From positions 1,674,001-1,738,000 of the forward strand of contig CAVTBD010000002.1 of the NCBI GenBank assembly GCA_963732875.1: DNA of 64,000 nt, given 5' to 3'. How positions within the stretch are numbered: position 1 is the first letter of the stretch; each line of letters opens with the position of its first letter. Below the pieces are notes generated by a model. That model was not told the DNA's origin, made no database searches, and worked only from the letters and a program-made list of their open reading frames with translations. This document shows, piece by piece, positions 25,751-34,857 of this stretch. A program made the translations under genes and the position numbers. Source of the stretch: WHSO01 sp963732875. GTDB lineage: Bacteria; Pseudomonadota; Alphaproteobacteria; SMXQ01.

Positions 25751-26731
25751 ATGAAGATCGTGTTCCACCTCATCAGCAAGCGGTTCGACATCGCGCCGCT
25801 GCAGAAGCGCTTCCCCGGCCACGAGATCGTCGTGACCCGCGAGCTCGGCGATCTGGCGCGCGAGATTCCCGAGGCCGAGATCTTCGTCACCTCCAACCGC
25901 CCCTACTACCCGGACATGGTCAAGGCGGTGAACGAGAACCAGAAGAAGATCAAGTGGATCCAGTTCACCACCTCGGGGATCGACAAGGCGCTACGCTCGG
26001 GCGGCTTCCCCAAAGGCGTCACGGTCACCAACTCGGCCGGGCTCGGCGCGCCGGTGCTCGCCGAGCACGCGTTCTACCTGTTCATGTCGGTGGGCCGGCG
26101 CATGCGCGACACCGAGGCGGCGGCAAAGAAGCACGAATGGATCCGCGACGAGGTCTCGCCCTCGGTCATCGCCATGACCTTCAAGACGCTCGTCATCATC
26201 GGCATGGGCGCGACCGGCCAGGAGGCGGCGCGGCGCGCCAAGGCGTTCCACATGAAGGTGGTCGGTGTGTCGCGCGGCTACCAGCCCGACGCACTGGTGG
26301 ACGAGGTGTTCCCGCGCGAGCGCGTGAAAGAAGCGCTGGCCAAGGCCGATTTCGTGCTGCTCTCCATGCCCGCGGTGGCCGAGACCGTGAACTTCATCAA
26401 CGACGAGACGCTCGCCGCCATGAAGCCCACCGCGATCATCGCCAATGTCGCGCGCGGCGACCTGATCGACGAGGACGCGCTGGTGCGCGCCTGCCGCGAG
26501 GGCCGCATCGGTGGCGCCGGGCTCGACGTCACCAAGGACGAGCCGCTGCCCGCCGACAGCCCGCTGTGGGACGAGCCCCGTATCATCGTCACGCCGCACA
26601 TCGCCGGCACCGGCGCGGACAAGGACAACAACCGGCGGCTGCTCGACATCATCGCCGACAACATGGAACGCTACTTCGCCGGCAAGCCGCTCACCCGCGT
26701 GCTCGACTGGGAGGCCATGAAGCCCGAGTGA
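25751..26731 (+). CDS. D-2-hydroxyacid dehydrogenase, copy 1
   Basis: A 326-residue NAD(P)-dependent D-isomer-specific 2-hydroxyacid dehydrogenase. The nucleotide fold appears as LVIIGMGATGQEAARRAKAF. MKPTAIIANVARGDLIDEDALV contains the catalytic Arg region, GAGLDVTKDEPLPADSPLW the Glu, and VTPHIAGTG the catalytic His. The ATG follows GGGAGGCCCTCC. It is the first of three such paralogues within 4 kb. The physiological hydroxyacid cannot be told from sequence. Confidence 0.88.
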   Translation: MKIVFHLISKRFDIAPLQKRFPGHEIVVTRELGDLAREIPEAEIFVTSNRPYYPDMVKAVNENQKKIKWIQFTTSGIDKALRSGGFPKGVTVTNSAGLGAPVLAEHAFYLFMSVGRRMRDTEAAAKKHEWIRDEVSPSVIAMTFKTLVIIGMGATGQEAARRAKAFHMKVVGVSRGYQPDALVDEVFPRERVKEALAKADFVLLSMPAVAETVNFINDETLAAMKPTAIIANVARGDLIDEDALVRACREGRIGGAGLDVTKDEPLPADSPLWDEPRIIVTPHIAGTGADKDNNRRLLDIIADNMERYFAGKPLTRVLDWEAMKPE

Positions 26732-26778
26732 GGCGCGTCCCGTGACGCCCTAAAGCATGTTTCCGTTAGGTGGGAACG

Positions 26779-26875
26779 CCCCCCTCACCCTTCCCTCTCC
26801 CCCCAGAGGGGGGAGAGGGTTGCAAAGGGTTGGCGAGGCGAAGCCGAACCTACCCGGAGCTGGGTGAGGGGGACT
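26779..26875. repeat. Dispersed intergenic palindromic repeat
   Basis: Starts CCCCTCACCCTTCCCTCTCC and ends GCTGGGTGAGGGGGA, with an inner hairpin CTCTCCCCCCAGAGGGGGGAGAG. It fills the gap between two convergent dehydrogenase genes. This CCCTCACCC...GGGTGAGGG family is widespread between genes in proteobacteria and may also act as a terminator for both. Confidence 0.75.
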
Positions 26876-26898
26876 TTTCAAACTCGAAGAAACTTGCC

Positions 26899-27894
26899 TC
26901 AGAGCGTGAGCGGGTTGCCGGCGGAATCGACCAGGTTGCGCAGCGGCCGCCCGTCGAGGAAGCGGCGCATGTTGTCCTCGAACAATTCGCGCATGCGTTC
27001 CCGCTCGGCGCCGCGCGCCTGGCCCGCGACATGGGGGTCCATCAGCACGTTGTCCATGTCCCACAGCGGACTGTCGGCGGGCAGCGGCTCGGTCTCGAAC
27101 ACGTCGAGGCCGGCGCCGAGGATGCGGCCTTCCCGCAGTGCCGCGATCAGGGCGGCCTCGTCGATCAGCGCGCCGCGCGCCACGTTGACCACGGCGGCGG
27201 TCTTTTTCATCGCCGCTAACTCGGGCGCACCGATCATGTGATGCGTGCCCGCGTCGTAGGCGGTCGCCAGCATGACCACGTCGGCCTCGGGCAGCACGTC
27301 GCGCAAGGAGTCGCGCGGTACCACCCGGTCGAAATCGCCACCCACGGCGCCGGCCCGGCTCACGCCGATCACGGTCATGTCGAACGCCTTGGCCTTGTGC
27401 GCGATGGCGTGCCCGACGTCGCCCATGCCGCACAGCACCATGGTGCCCTCGTCGGTCGGCACCAGCCACGGGAACATCTCGTCGCGCGCCCACTGGCGCG
27501 CGCGGCGGTACTTGCGGTAGGGCGCGAGCCCGCGCATGACGCCGAGCATCAGGCAGATGGCGTGGGACGAGAGAATGCCCGTGCGCACGCCGCGCACGTT
27601 GGTGATGGCGACACCTCGGGAAAGCCGTCCTCGGGCGCGCCGTCGATGCCGACGGTGGCGAACTGGACCCATCTGAGGCGCTGCGCGGCTGGCCGCGACG
27701 ATCTCCGCCACCTCGCGGTCGTACCAGGGATTGGTGACGGTGAGCACGTCGGCATCACTGATCTCGCGCGCGAGCGCCGGCACCCCGTCCACATTGACGA
27801 AGCGCACCTTGGGGAAGGATGCGCGGAACGCCGCGTCCACCATGTCGTGGTGGGGCTGGATGAACTGGACGACCTTGATGCCGCGTTCGGCCAT
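26899..27894 (-). CDS. D-2-hydroxyacid dehydrogenase, copy 2 (two compensating frameshifts)
   Basis: About 331 residues. The fold motifs are intact: TMVLCGMGDVGHAIAHKAKAF, VNVARGALIDEAALI, GAGLDVFETEPLPADSPLWD and MDPHVAGQ. Between about 27612 and 27695 the main frame reads an arginine-rich nonsense stretch, while another frame gives RLRWVQFATVGIDGAPEDGFPE, exactly what the paralogues have there. One base is gained near 27692 and one lost in a G run near 27614. Correcting both restores a normal protein. ATG at 27894 starts MAERGIKVVQF. It lies 14 bases after the cupin gene and is probably cotranscribed with it. Confidence 0.82.
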   Translation of the reverse strand: MAERGIKVVQFIQPHHDMVDAAFRASFPKVRFVNVDGVPALAREISDADVLTVTNPWYDREVAEIVAASRAAPQMGPVRHRRHRRRARGRLSRGVAITNVRGVRTGILSSHAICLMLGVMRGLAPYRKYRRARQWARDEMFPWLVPTDEGTMVLCGMGDVGHAIAHKAKAFDMTVIGVSRAGAVGGDFDRVVPRDSLRDVLPEADVVMLATAYDAGTHHMIGAPELAAMKKTAAVVNVARGALIDEAALIAALREGRILGAGLDVFETEPLPADSPLWDMDNVLMDPHVAGQARGAERERMRELFEDNMRRFLDGRPLRNLVDSAGNPLTL

Positions 27895-27908
27895 CGGCCG
27901 GGCGGCGC

Positions 27909-28430
27909 TCAGCGGAAGAAGGCTCCCGGCTTGAACACGCACGGGATGGCGTTGTTCTTCGACGAGTTGCCGATCATGGGCGTGCCGTCGCCGAGCACGC
28001 GGCCGTAGGGGCTTTTGGACGCGTCCACGGTCGCGCCGACGCGCAGCATCACCAGCGGCTCACCGCCCGACGCGGTGAAGGTATAGAGGCAGTTGCGCGG
28101 CAGCATGATGCCCTGGTGCTTCTTCACCATGGAGGTCTCGCCGCCCGGTCCGACGAACTCGGCGGCGCCCATGAGGACGACGAAGGCATGGTCCTCGTTG
28201 GTGTGGGTGTGCAGGATGTTCTCGCCGTCCTCGGGGGAATAGACGTTGAGGAAGATCGACATGCGGTCGGTGTGCGCCAAGTAGGTGCGGTCGTTCCCCT
28301 GCTCCGGGATCGGGCTCTCCATGGTGAACACGGTCGGCTTCTTCGCATCCGCGTCGAAGCCGATCTTCTCCATCAGCCGTTCCATGGTGCCGGTGGGGGC
28401 GTCGATGACGTGGTCGGGTGCGGTCTTCAT
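27909..28430 (-). CDS. Cupin-domain protein
   Basis: A 173-residue single cupin. ENILHTHTNEDHAFVVLMGAAEFVG fits cupin motif 1, with two His and a Glu/Asp in the metal-binding pattern, and LPRNCLYTFTASGGEPLVMLRVG matches motif 2. There is no signal peptide. It lies between copies 2 and 3 of the hydroxyacid dehydrogenases on the same strand (gaps 14 and 25 bases), forming one operon. Function could be dioxygenase-like or isomerase-like; the sequence does not decide. Confidence 0.8.
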   Translation of the reverse strand: MKTAPDHVIDAPTGTMERLMEKIGFDADAKKPTVFTMESPIPEQGNDRTYLAHTDRMSIFLNVYSPEDGENILHTHTNEDHAFVVLMGAAEFVGPGGETSMVKKHQGIMLPRNCLYTFTASGGEPLVMLRVGATVDASKSPYGRVLGDGTPMIGNSSKNNAIPCVFKPGAFFR

Positions 28431-28455
28431 GGCGGTTCTCCCTGTGCAGTCAGTG

Positions 28456-29436
28456 TCAGGCCCCGGCGGGTTCTCGGATCACGTTCTTGAGGGGCTTTCC
28501 GTCAAGATACCGGCGGGTGTTCTCGCGAACAAGGGCGGACAGGCGCACCCACTGGTCGTCCCCGCCCTGGCCGCCGAGATGGGGCGTGATGATCAGGTTG
28601 GCGAGGTCCCAGAAACCGCTGTCTTCGGGCAGCGGCTCGTCCTCGAACACGTCGAGGCCGGCGCCGGCGATGCGTCCCGCCGCGAGATGGGCGATCAGCG
28701 CCGCCTCGTCCACCACCGGCCCGCGCGAGATATTGACCAGCACCGCCGACGGCTTCAGGAGGGCGAGTTCGCCCGCGCCGATGAAGCCGCGCGTGTCCTC
28801 GTCGAGCGGCATGGCGATCATCACCGCGTCGGCGTCGGGCAGCACCGCACGCACGTCCTCGCGCGCGACCACCCGGTCGATGTCGGGCGAGGCCGGCGCG
28901 CCCGCGCGCGTGACGCAGATCACCTCCATGTCGAGCGCCTTCGCCTTGCGCGCGATGTCCTGGCCGATGCGCCCCATGCCGCACAGCACCATGGTGGCGC
29001 CCTCGGGTGAGATCATGTGGGGCAGCATCTCGTCGCGCCCCCATTGGTGGGCGAGGCGGAACGGCTCGTAGTGCTGGAAGCCGCGCATGCAGGCGAGCAT
29101 CAGACCGATGGCGTGGCCCGACAGGATGGTCTGGCGCACGTTGCCGATGTTGGTGACGGTGACGTTGCCGGGCAGGCCCGCCGCCTCGGCATGGTCGGTG
29201 CCGACCGTGGTGAACTGGATCCAGCGCAACGCCTTGCCATGACGCGCGATGGCGCGGCCGACCTCGGGCGTGAAGAAGGAATCGTTGATGTGGAAGATCT
29301 CGGCGCCGTCGAGCGCCGCCTCGAGCTCGGCGACGGTCGCCGGGCGCACCGAGTCGATCTCGGGAAAGTCGCGCAGGAACGCCGCGTCGACGACGTCGTG
29401 ATAGTCGCGGCAGTACCGCACGATGCGGACCGGCAT
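28456..29436 (-). CDS. D-2-hydroxyacid dehydrogenase, copy 3
   Basis: A 326-residue paralogue. ATMVLCGMGRIGQDIARKAKALDM is the nucleotide-binding turn, LVNISRGPVVDEAALI the catalytic Arg segment, GAGLDVFEDEPLPEDS the Glu, and ITPHLGGQG the catalytic His. ATG at 29436 (MPVRIVRYCRDYHDVVD) follows a GGGGAGAAG site; the frame extends upstream to 29496 without a better start. It is the first gene of the leftward trio dehydrogenase-cupin-dehydrogenase and is divergent from the SDR at 29561. Confidence 0.88.
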   Translation of the reverse strand: MPVRIVRYCRDYHDVVDAAFLRDFPEIDSVRPATVAELEAALDGAEIFHINDSFFTPEVGRAIARHGKALRWIQFTTVGTDHAEAAGLPGNVTVTNIGNVRQTILSGHAIGLMLACMRGFQHYEPFRLAHQWGRDEMLPHMISPEGATMVLCGMGRIGQDIARKAKALDMEVICVTRAGAPASPDIDRVVAREDVRAVLPDADAVMIAMPLDEDTRGFIGAGELALLKPSAVLVNISRGPVVDEAALIAHLAAGRIAGAGLDVFEDEPLPEDSGFWDLANLIITPHLGGQGGDDQWVRLSALVRENTRRYLDGKPLKNVIREPAGA

Positions 29437-29560
29437 GGCTTCTCCCCGTTGACTGCGGCCCGGCGGGCAACAGTGTATTTCGTTTGTTCCCTTCATAGGG
29501 CTTGACTAGAGTGAGATCAATCGCCCGGCATCGACACGGGCGCGCGGATCGGGAGGAACC

Positions 29561-30445
29561 ATGGCGAATCAGGTACTTGCGGGAAAGGTGGCGATCGTCA
29601 CCGGCGGCGGGCGCGGCATGGGCCGCGAAATGGCGCGCGCCTTTGCCCGCGCGGGCGCAGCAGGCATCTGCGTCACGTCGGGGTCGTCACCCGATGAAAC
29701 CCGGGAGGCAGCGGAAGAGATCGATCGGATCGCCGGGCGCAAGGGCGCCGGCCTCGGCCTCACCGCCGACGTGCGCGACGCCGAAGCCTGCGCCGAAGCG
29801 GTCGCGCGGACGGTCGAGACATTCGGCGCGCTGCACATCCTCGTCAACAACGCCGGTCTCGGCATGAAGAACGCCCAGCCCGCCGGCCAGCACGGTCCGT
29901 TCTGGGAAACGGATTCGGAAGGCTGGGACAAGGTGATGGCGGTCAACGTGTGCGGCCCCTTCCACATGGCGAAACCCGCCGCACCCCACCTCGTCGAGGC
30001 CGGCTGGGGACGCGTCATCAACGTCTCGAAAAGTATCGATTCGATGCACGAGGCGCGCAATTCCCCCTACGGCCCGTCCAAGGCGGCGGTGGAGGCGATG
30101 ACCATCTGCTGGGCGCAGGATTTCCTCGGCACCGGCGTGACCGCCAACGTCATCCTGCCCGGCGGCTTCACCGCGACGACGTTTTCGCGCCCGGGCGCGG
30201 TGGAAAAGGCGCGCGCGGCCGGCCGCAAGGTGTACGAGCCCGAGGACATCGCGCCGCTCGCCGTCGCGCTCGCCTCCGAGGCCTCCGCCCGCTACAGCGG
30301 CTGCCGCTTCATCGCGCGTGCGTGGCAGGGCGGCCTGCCGCCGGCAGACGCGCTGGAAGCTTGCCGCACGCCGGCGATCTTCCCCAAACCCCGGCGCAAG
30401 CGCGCGTTGCTCACGGCGTGGGAGCCCGCCGCCGCCGATGGCTGA
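29561..30445 (+). CDS. SDR-family oxidoreductase
   Basis: A 294-residue protein, longer than classical SDRs by a C-terminal extension of about 45 residues. VTGGGRGMGREMA is the cofactor loop. An uncharged CVTSGSSPDE after the second strand leaves NADP use possible. NNAGLG, NVSKSI and YGPSK supply the structural and catalytic residues. The extension (ARAWQGGLPPADALEACRTP) is unlike the usual dehydrogenase end. GGGAGGAACC precedes the ATG. The last eight bases overlap the amidase gene, so the two are translated together. Confidence 0.85.
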   Translation: MANQVLAGKVAIVTGGGRGMGREMARAFARAGAAGICVTSGSSPDETREAAEEIDRIAGRKGAGLGLTADVRDAEACAEAVARTVETFGALHILVNNAGLGMKNAQPAGQHGPFWETDSEGWDKVMAVNVCGPFHMAKPAAPHLVEAGWGRVINVSKSIDSMHEARNSPYGPSKAAVEAMTICWAQDFLGTGVTANVILPGGFTATTFSRPGAVEKARAAGRKVYEPEDIAPLAVALASEASARYSGCRFIARAWQGGLPPADALEACRTPAIFPKPRRKRALLTAWEPAAADG

Positions 30446-31820
30446 CGGATACGATCCGCGCGCGCCGCGCGCGAAGAGCTTCTGCGAGACGCGCGCCGAC
30501 TTTCGCGCCGGGCGCGACACGCCAAGCGCGTATCTCGCGCGCCATATCGCGCGGATCGAGGCGCGCGAGCCCGCGCTCCACGCCTTCACCGTGCTCGACC
30601 TCGGCCGTGCCCGCGCCGCGGCACAAACCGCCGACGCACGCTACCGCGCGGGCAAGCCGGTTTCGCCGGTGGACGGCCTGCCGATCGCGCTCAAGGACAT
30701 CTTCGAGGTCGCCGGCCTGCCCACCACCTGGGGCGTGCCGGGCGCGCCCCATGCCGCGTGGCGCGACGCGGCGATCGTGCACGCGCTGAAAAAGGGCGGC
30801 GCCGTGATCGTCGGCAAGACCGCGCTCCCCGAGCTCGGCTTCGGCCGGCCCGCCGCCACGGTCAACCCGTGGGACGCCAGCCGCTCGCCCGGCGGCTCGT
30901 CGTCGGGCTCGGCCGCCGCCACCGGCGCGGGGCTGGTGCCGGTCGCCATCGGCACCCAGGGCAAGGGCTCGCTCACCCGGCCCGCGAGCTATTGCGGCGT
31001 GTTCGGCTTCAAGCCCGGCCACGGCACCATCCATCGCGGCGGCGACGGCGGCGGCCAGGAGACCAATACCCATGTCGGCACGCTCGCGGCGCACCTCGGC
31101 GATGCCTGGGCGGTGGCGCGCTGGCTGTCGGAGGAAGCGGGGCCGCATCCCGGCCATGTCGGGATCGAGGGGCCGGCCGAGCTGCCGGCGGCGGTGAAGC
31201 CCAAGCGCCTGGTGCGCCTCGAAGGGCCCGGCCGGCGCGCGACCGAGGCCGTGGCGCAGCACGCCTGCGACGCGCTGCTCGGCGGCATCGCCGGGACCGG
31301 CGTGGCGGTCGCGGGCGCAAGTGAGGACGCGGCGACGCGCGCGCTCGAGGCCGACATGGAAGCCGCCGCCGAGGCGCTCGACGCCATCGCCGACTACGAA
31401 TCGCGCTGGCCGCTGATCATGTACCTGGAGCAGGCGAAGGGTGCCGCGAACAGCCCCTACTCCGACCGGGTGATCGAGCGCGGGCTCAAGCGCGGCCAAG
31501 TCGCGCGCGCGACCTATCACGAGGCGCTGGGTTTTCGCGAATCCTACCGCGCCAAGCTGGCGGCGTGCCGCGCCGAGGGCCTGTTTCTGGTCTCGCCGTC
31601 CGCCACCGGCGGCCCGCCGGCCGTGACCGACGGCTCCACCGGCTCCTCCGTCTACCAGTGGGCCTCCTCGCTGGCCGGCAACCCGGTCGTGAGCCTGCCG
31701 TTCATGGCGGTGGGCGGCCTGCCGTTCGGGCTCCAGCTGCAGGGCTTCAACGGCGCGGACGCGGCGATGATGGCGGCGGCACGCTGGCTCGACGAGGCCT
31801 TCATGCAGGACACGTTCTGA
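30438..31820 (+). CDS. Amidase signature family protein
   Basis: A 460-residue Ser-cisSer-Lys hydrolase. The catalytic Lys is in PIALKDIFEVAG. SPGGSSSGSAAA holds the glycine/serine-rich core with the cis-Ser. GTQGKGSLTRPASYCG holds the nucleophilic Ser in the place of the usual GTDxGGSxRxPA. FGFKPGHGTI is also conserved. Relatives include GatA, but no gatB/gatC is nearby and the sequence lacks GatA context, so it is probably a catabolic amidase. It overlaps the SDR gene by eight bases. Substrate unknown. Confidence 0.87.
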   Translation: MADGYDPRAPRAKSFCETRADFRAGRDTPSAYLARHIARIEAREPALHAFTVLDLGRARAAAQTADARYRAGKPVSPVDGLPIALKDIFEVAGLPTTWGVPGAPHAAWRDAAIVHALKKGGAVIVGKTALPELGFGRPAATVNPWDASRSPGGSSSGSAAATGAGLVPVAIGTQGKGSLTRPASYCGVFGFKPGHGTIHRGGDGGGQETNTHVGTLAAHLGDAWAVARWLSEEAGPHPGHVGIEGPAELPAAVKPKRLVRLEGPGRRATEAVAQHACDALLGGIAGTGVAVAGASEDAATRALEADMEAAAEALDAIADYESRWPLIMYLEQAKGAANSPYSDRVIERGLKRGQVARATYHEALGFRESYRAKLAACRAEGLFLVSPSATGGPPAVTDGSTGSSVYQWASSLAGNPVVSLPFMAVGGLPFGLQLQGFNGADAAMMAAARWLDEAFMQDTF

Positions 31821-31834
31821 ATGCGCGGTTCGCG

Positions 31835-32498
31835 CTAGACGGAAAAGCCGAAGTTAGCCGCGAGAGGGCCGATGTTGACCGCGAGGATATAGAGCGTGCC
31901 CGCGCTCACCACGAAGGCGAACGCCGCGAGCAGCCCGTCGTGGGCGGTGAGCGCGAGGCCGAACATCGAGAACGCGAGCCCCGGCACGTGGGAGGCGAAC
32001 GGCACCAGCTCGAGCAGCGGGATCGGCAGCGCGATCACGACGCACGCCCCGGCGACGACGTAGATCGCCGGCCGCTCGGTCAGCCACGACTGGCGTGGAC
32101 AGATCATCCGGTCGACCACGCGCGCCGTCGGTCGCGCCGCATCGAGCGCCTTGCGGAATTTCTCCTTGGGGAGATGGCGCTTGCAGGATCACCCGGGGCA
32201 GCCAGATGCCGCCACCGCGCCCGATCAGGAGCTGGCCCGCGATCAGCAGCACGCTCGCCGCACAGGTGGTCGGCACCAGCGGGATCGTGGCGAGCGTCAC
32301 CAGGATCAGGCCGACCACCAGGAGCGCCGGGCCGAACGAGCGCTGGCCGATCTCGCGGTGGACGTCGGCGACCGCGATGTCGCCCTCGCCTTGCGCCAGC
32401 GCCGCGAGGGTATCGAGCATGCCCTGGAGGTTGCGGGGAAGCGCGCGGGAGGACTTGCGCAGCCGCACGCGCGGCGTTTTGGAGGGGCGGGCTACCAT
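31835..32498 (-). CDS. ExoD-family membrane protein (single-base frameshift)
   Basis: About 220 residues, with hydrophobic segments such as GPALLVVGLILVTLATIPLVP and a C-terminal membrane region. SLLAQGEGDIAVADV-like spacing and RSFGPALL match ExoD, first described in rhizobial exopolysaccharide and alkaline tolerance work. One extra base near 32176 shifts the frame after WLPRVILQA. Deleting it continues with LPKEKFRKALDAARPTARVVDRM, the expected family sequence, and the total length (664 bases) is one more than a multiple of three. It is convergent with the amidase gene. Confidence 0.8.
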
Positions 32499-32586
32499 AA
32501 TCCTGTACCGATGGCCGAGACGGGCTTTCCCCACTAACGCATGGGCGCCCGATTCGTGCCGCCGGGACCGGCGTTATTTGCGCCCG

Positions 32587-33774
32587 CTACTCGACGAAGC
32601 TTTCCAGCAGCTCGACCGGGTCGCCGTAGCGGCGCGCAGCCGCGACCACCTCGGGCGCGCGCAGCGCCATCAGGAAGCCGTTGTCGATCAGCGTCGTGTT
32701 GCCGAGCTTCACCGTAGTATCGAAGGTGGCAAGGTCCATGTGCAGCGGCGGCTCCTCCCAGTTCGGCACCACGCGGCGCAGGTAATTGGACGGCGTCGCA
32801 TAGTTGATGCCCCAGTGCAGCGCGCCCGCCGAGTTGGGCCCGGCGGGATAGGTGGTGAAGCGCGGCGCCTTCGGGTTGTGGCCGCAGCCGAGCTCGGTCA
32901 CCTTGCCGCCGACCACCATCTCGCGCAGCACGTCGGCCTCGCGCGACTTGCCGTGCACGGCGACGACTTCCGTGTCCTTCCATTCGACGCCGATCTTCTC
33001 CTCGAACGGGCGCGGAAAGCCGACCGCCCATTGCGGATAGAGGATGCCCTCCATCTTGGCGACGCGCCCCTTCTCGCGCTTGAACGCCTCTCGGTCATAG
33101 ATGTTGGGGCCGTGGGCCGGCAGATAATGGACGTAGCAGCCCGGCTCCTCGGCGGTGGTCGAGCCGCGCCAGCGGTTGGTGTCGAGCATGTTCGACACCA
33201 TCTCGGGCGTGAACCTGATGGTGACGTCGGAGCCGCGCGGATCGGTGAAGCGCATGTCGAAGGACCGGTCGCGCGGGAACATCGCGGCGTTGGCGCGGGT
33301 GATCTCGCCCACCAGCTCGGGCGGGAACCGGCCCTGGGGCGTCTCGAGCGCGTCGAGGTTGCGGAAATAGGTGATCTTGACCCAGCGCTGGCCCTTCTCC
33401 TTGCGCAGCTTCATGAACAGGGGCGCGTTGACCGAGGCGTACCAGGTGCCGACCACGAAGTCGGCGTCCTCCACCAGCGCGCGCGCCTCGGGCGGACAGT
33501 CGGTGAGCTGCGTCGTGGGCGCCACGGACTCGCGCACCGTGGCGCCGCGCGCCCGGGCGATCCCCGAGATCGCGTCCACCACGCGGCGGTCCAGCAGCGG
33601 ATCGGTCAGCAGCACGACCCTCTCGCCGCCCCGGATCGCGAACACGCGCGCCATGTTGTCGATCGCCTGGAAATGGTTGCGCAGGCGTGCCGAGTCCGTG
33701 AGCTCGGCGGGCGGCATGGCGGATGCGGTCTTTGAAGCGAGGATATCCTCGATGGTCGGCGGAACGTGGCTCAT
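32587..33774 (-). CDS. M29-type aminopeptidase (leucyl aminopeptidase-like)
   Basis: A 395-residue protein resembling thermophilic aminopeptidase T/PepS-type metallopeptidases. VFAIRGGERVVLLTDPLLDRRV opens the N-terminal domain. Candidate metal ligands lie in PAGPNSAGALHWGINYA and in the preceding VTELGCGHNP. MFPRDRSFDMRFTDPRGSDVTIRFT is the central segment. A GGGAGG ribosome site precedes ATG 33774. A distant relationship only is visible, so the peptidase activity is inferred. It follows glutaminase on the same strand after an 80-base gap; both could serve amino-acid recovery. Confidence 0.7.
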   Translation of the reverse strand: MSHVPPTIEDILASKTASAMPPAELTDSARLRNHFQAIDNMARVFAIRGGERVVLLTDPLLDRRVVDAISGIARARGATVRESVAPTTQLTDCPPEARALVEDADFVVGTWYASVNAPLFMKLRKEKGQRWVKITYFRNLDALETPQGRFPPELVGEITRANAAMFPRDRSFDMRFTDPRGSDVTIRFTPEMVSNMLDTNRWRGSTTAEEPGCYVHYLPAHGPNIYDREAFKREKGRVAKMEGILYPQWAVGFPRPFEEKIGVEWKDTEVVAVHGKSREADVLREMVVGGKVTELGCGHNPKAPRFTTYPAGPNSAGALHWGINYATPSNYLRRVVPNWEEPPLHMDLATFDTTVKLGNTTLIDNGFLMALRAPEVVAAARRYGDPVELLESFVE

Positions 33775-33854
33775 GGCGGCCTCCCTCGGCCCGATGTCGT
33801 TTTCCCGCATTGTCGGCCCGCACGGCGGCACTGGCAAGGCCGCGCCGACCCGGC

Positions 33855-34766
33855 CTAGAACACGCTGAGGCCGGTACGGGCCGAGAACAGCTCCAACGCG
33901 CGGGCACCCGCCACCGAATTGCCGAGCGGGTCCACCGCCGGCGACCACACCGCGACCGCGAGGCGGCGCGGCACGACGGCGACGATGCCGCCGCCGACGC
34001 CGCTCTTGGCGGGAATGCCGATGCGGAAGGCGAATTCGCCGGCCGCGTCGTAGGTGCCGCAGGTCTGCATCAACGCGTTGATCCGCTTGGCCTGGGCGAC
34101 CGACACCACGCGCGCGCCGTCCCGCCCGCGCCCGCCGTGGGCCAGGAACAGCGTGGCGCGGGCGAGGTCGAGGCAGCTCATGGCCAGCGCACACTGGTGG
34201 AAATAGAGATCGAGCACGTCGTCCACCGCGGCGTGGAGGTTGCCCTCGGCCTTGAGGAAATTCGCCAGCGCCCGGTTGCGGAAGCCGGTCTCGGCCTCCG
34301 AGCGCGCCACCACGTCGTCGTAGGCGATCGCGTCGTTGCCGGCGAGCTCGCGGACGAAGGCGAGCAGCGTGTCGCGCAGGTGGGGGCGCGCGCCCATCAG
34401 CGCGTCGGTCACCACATGGGCGCCCGCGTTGATGAACGGATTGCGCGGGATGCCGTGCTCGTATTCGAGCTGCACGAGCGAGTTGAAGGCGCTGCCCGAC
34501 GGCTCGCGCCCGACCCGCTTCCACAGCTTCTCGCCGACGTGCCGGAGCGCAAGCGTAAGCGTGAACAGCTTGGAGATGCTCTGGATCGAGAACGGCTCCC
34601 GGGCATCGCCGGCGACGGCCTCCTCGCCCTCCACCGTGACAACCGCCATGCCGAACTTGTCGCGCGGGATGCAGGCGAGCGCCGGGATGTAATCGGCCAC
34701 CCGGCCGCGGGCGAACAGGGGACGGACCTCGCCCCCGATATCCTCGATCATGCGCTGGTAATCCAT
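33855..34766 (-). CDS. glsA: Glutaminase A
   Basis: A 303-residue serine-dependent glutaminase hydrolysing glutamine to glutamate and ammonia. FSIQSISKLFTL contains the catalytic Ser-x-x-Lys of the beta-lactamase-like fold. NPFINAGAHVVTDAL contains the conserved Asn/Ala segment, and FRNRALANFLKAEGN is a family landmark. KSGVGGGIVAVVP is the C-terminal loop, and the length fits bacterial GlsA. The ATG at 34766 (MDYQRMIEDI) is the family start. It is divergent from the ornithine cyclodeaminase-like gene with a 91-base gap. Confidence 0.93.
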   Translation of the reverse strand: MDYQRMIEDIGGEVRPLFARGRVADYIPALACIPRDKFGMAVVTVEGEEAVAGDAREPFSIQSISKLFTLTLALRHVGEKLWKRVGREPSGSAFNSLVQLEYEHGIPRNPFINAGAHVVTDALMGARPHLRDTLLAFVRELAGNDAIAYDDVVARSEAETGFRNRALANFLKAEGNLHAAVDDVLDLYFHQCALAMSCLDLARATLFLAHGGRGRDGARVVSVAQAKRINALMQTCGTYDAAGEFAFRIGIPAKSGVGGGIVAVVPRRLAVAVWSPAVDPLGNSVAGARALELFSARTGLSVF

Positions 34767-34857
34767 CGCGCCTCTCCGGTTCTTTTCCGCGCCGCTGGCA
34801 AGGGCATCGGCGGGTGGTATTCTTGCCCCAACCATAACAGCGGGGACCGCCAGCACC

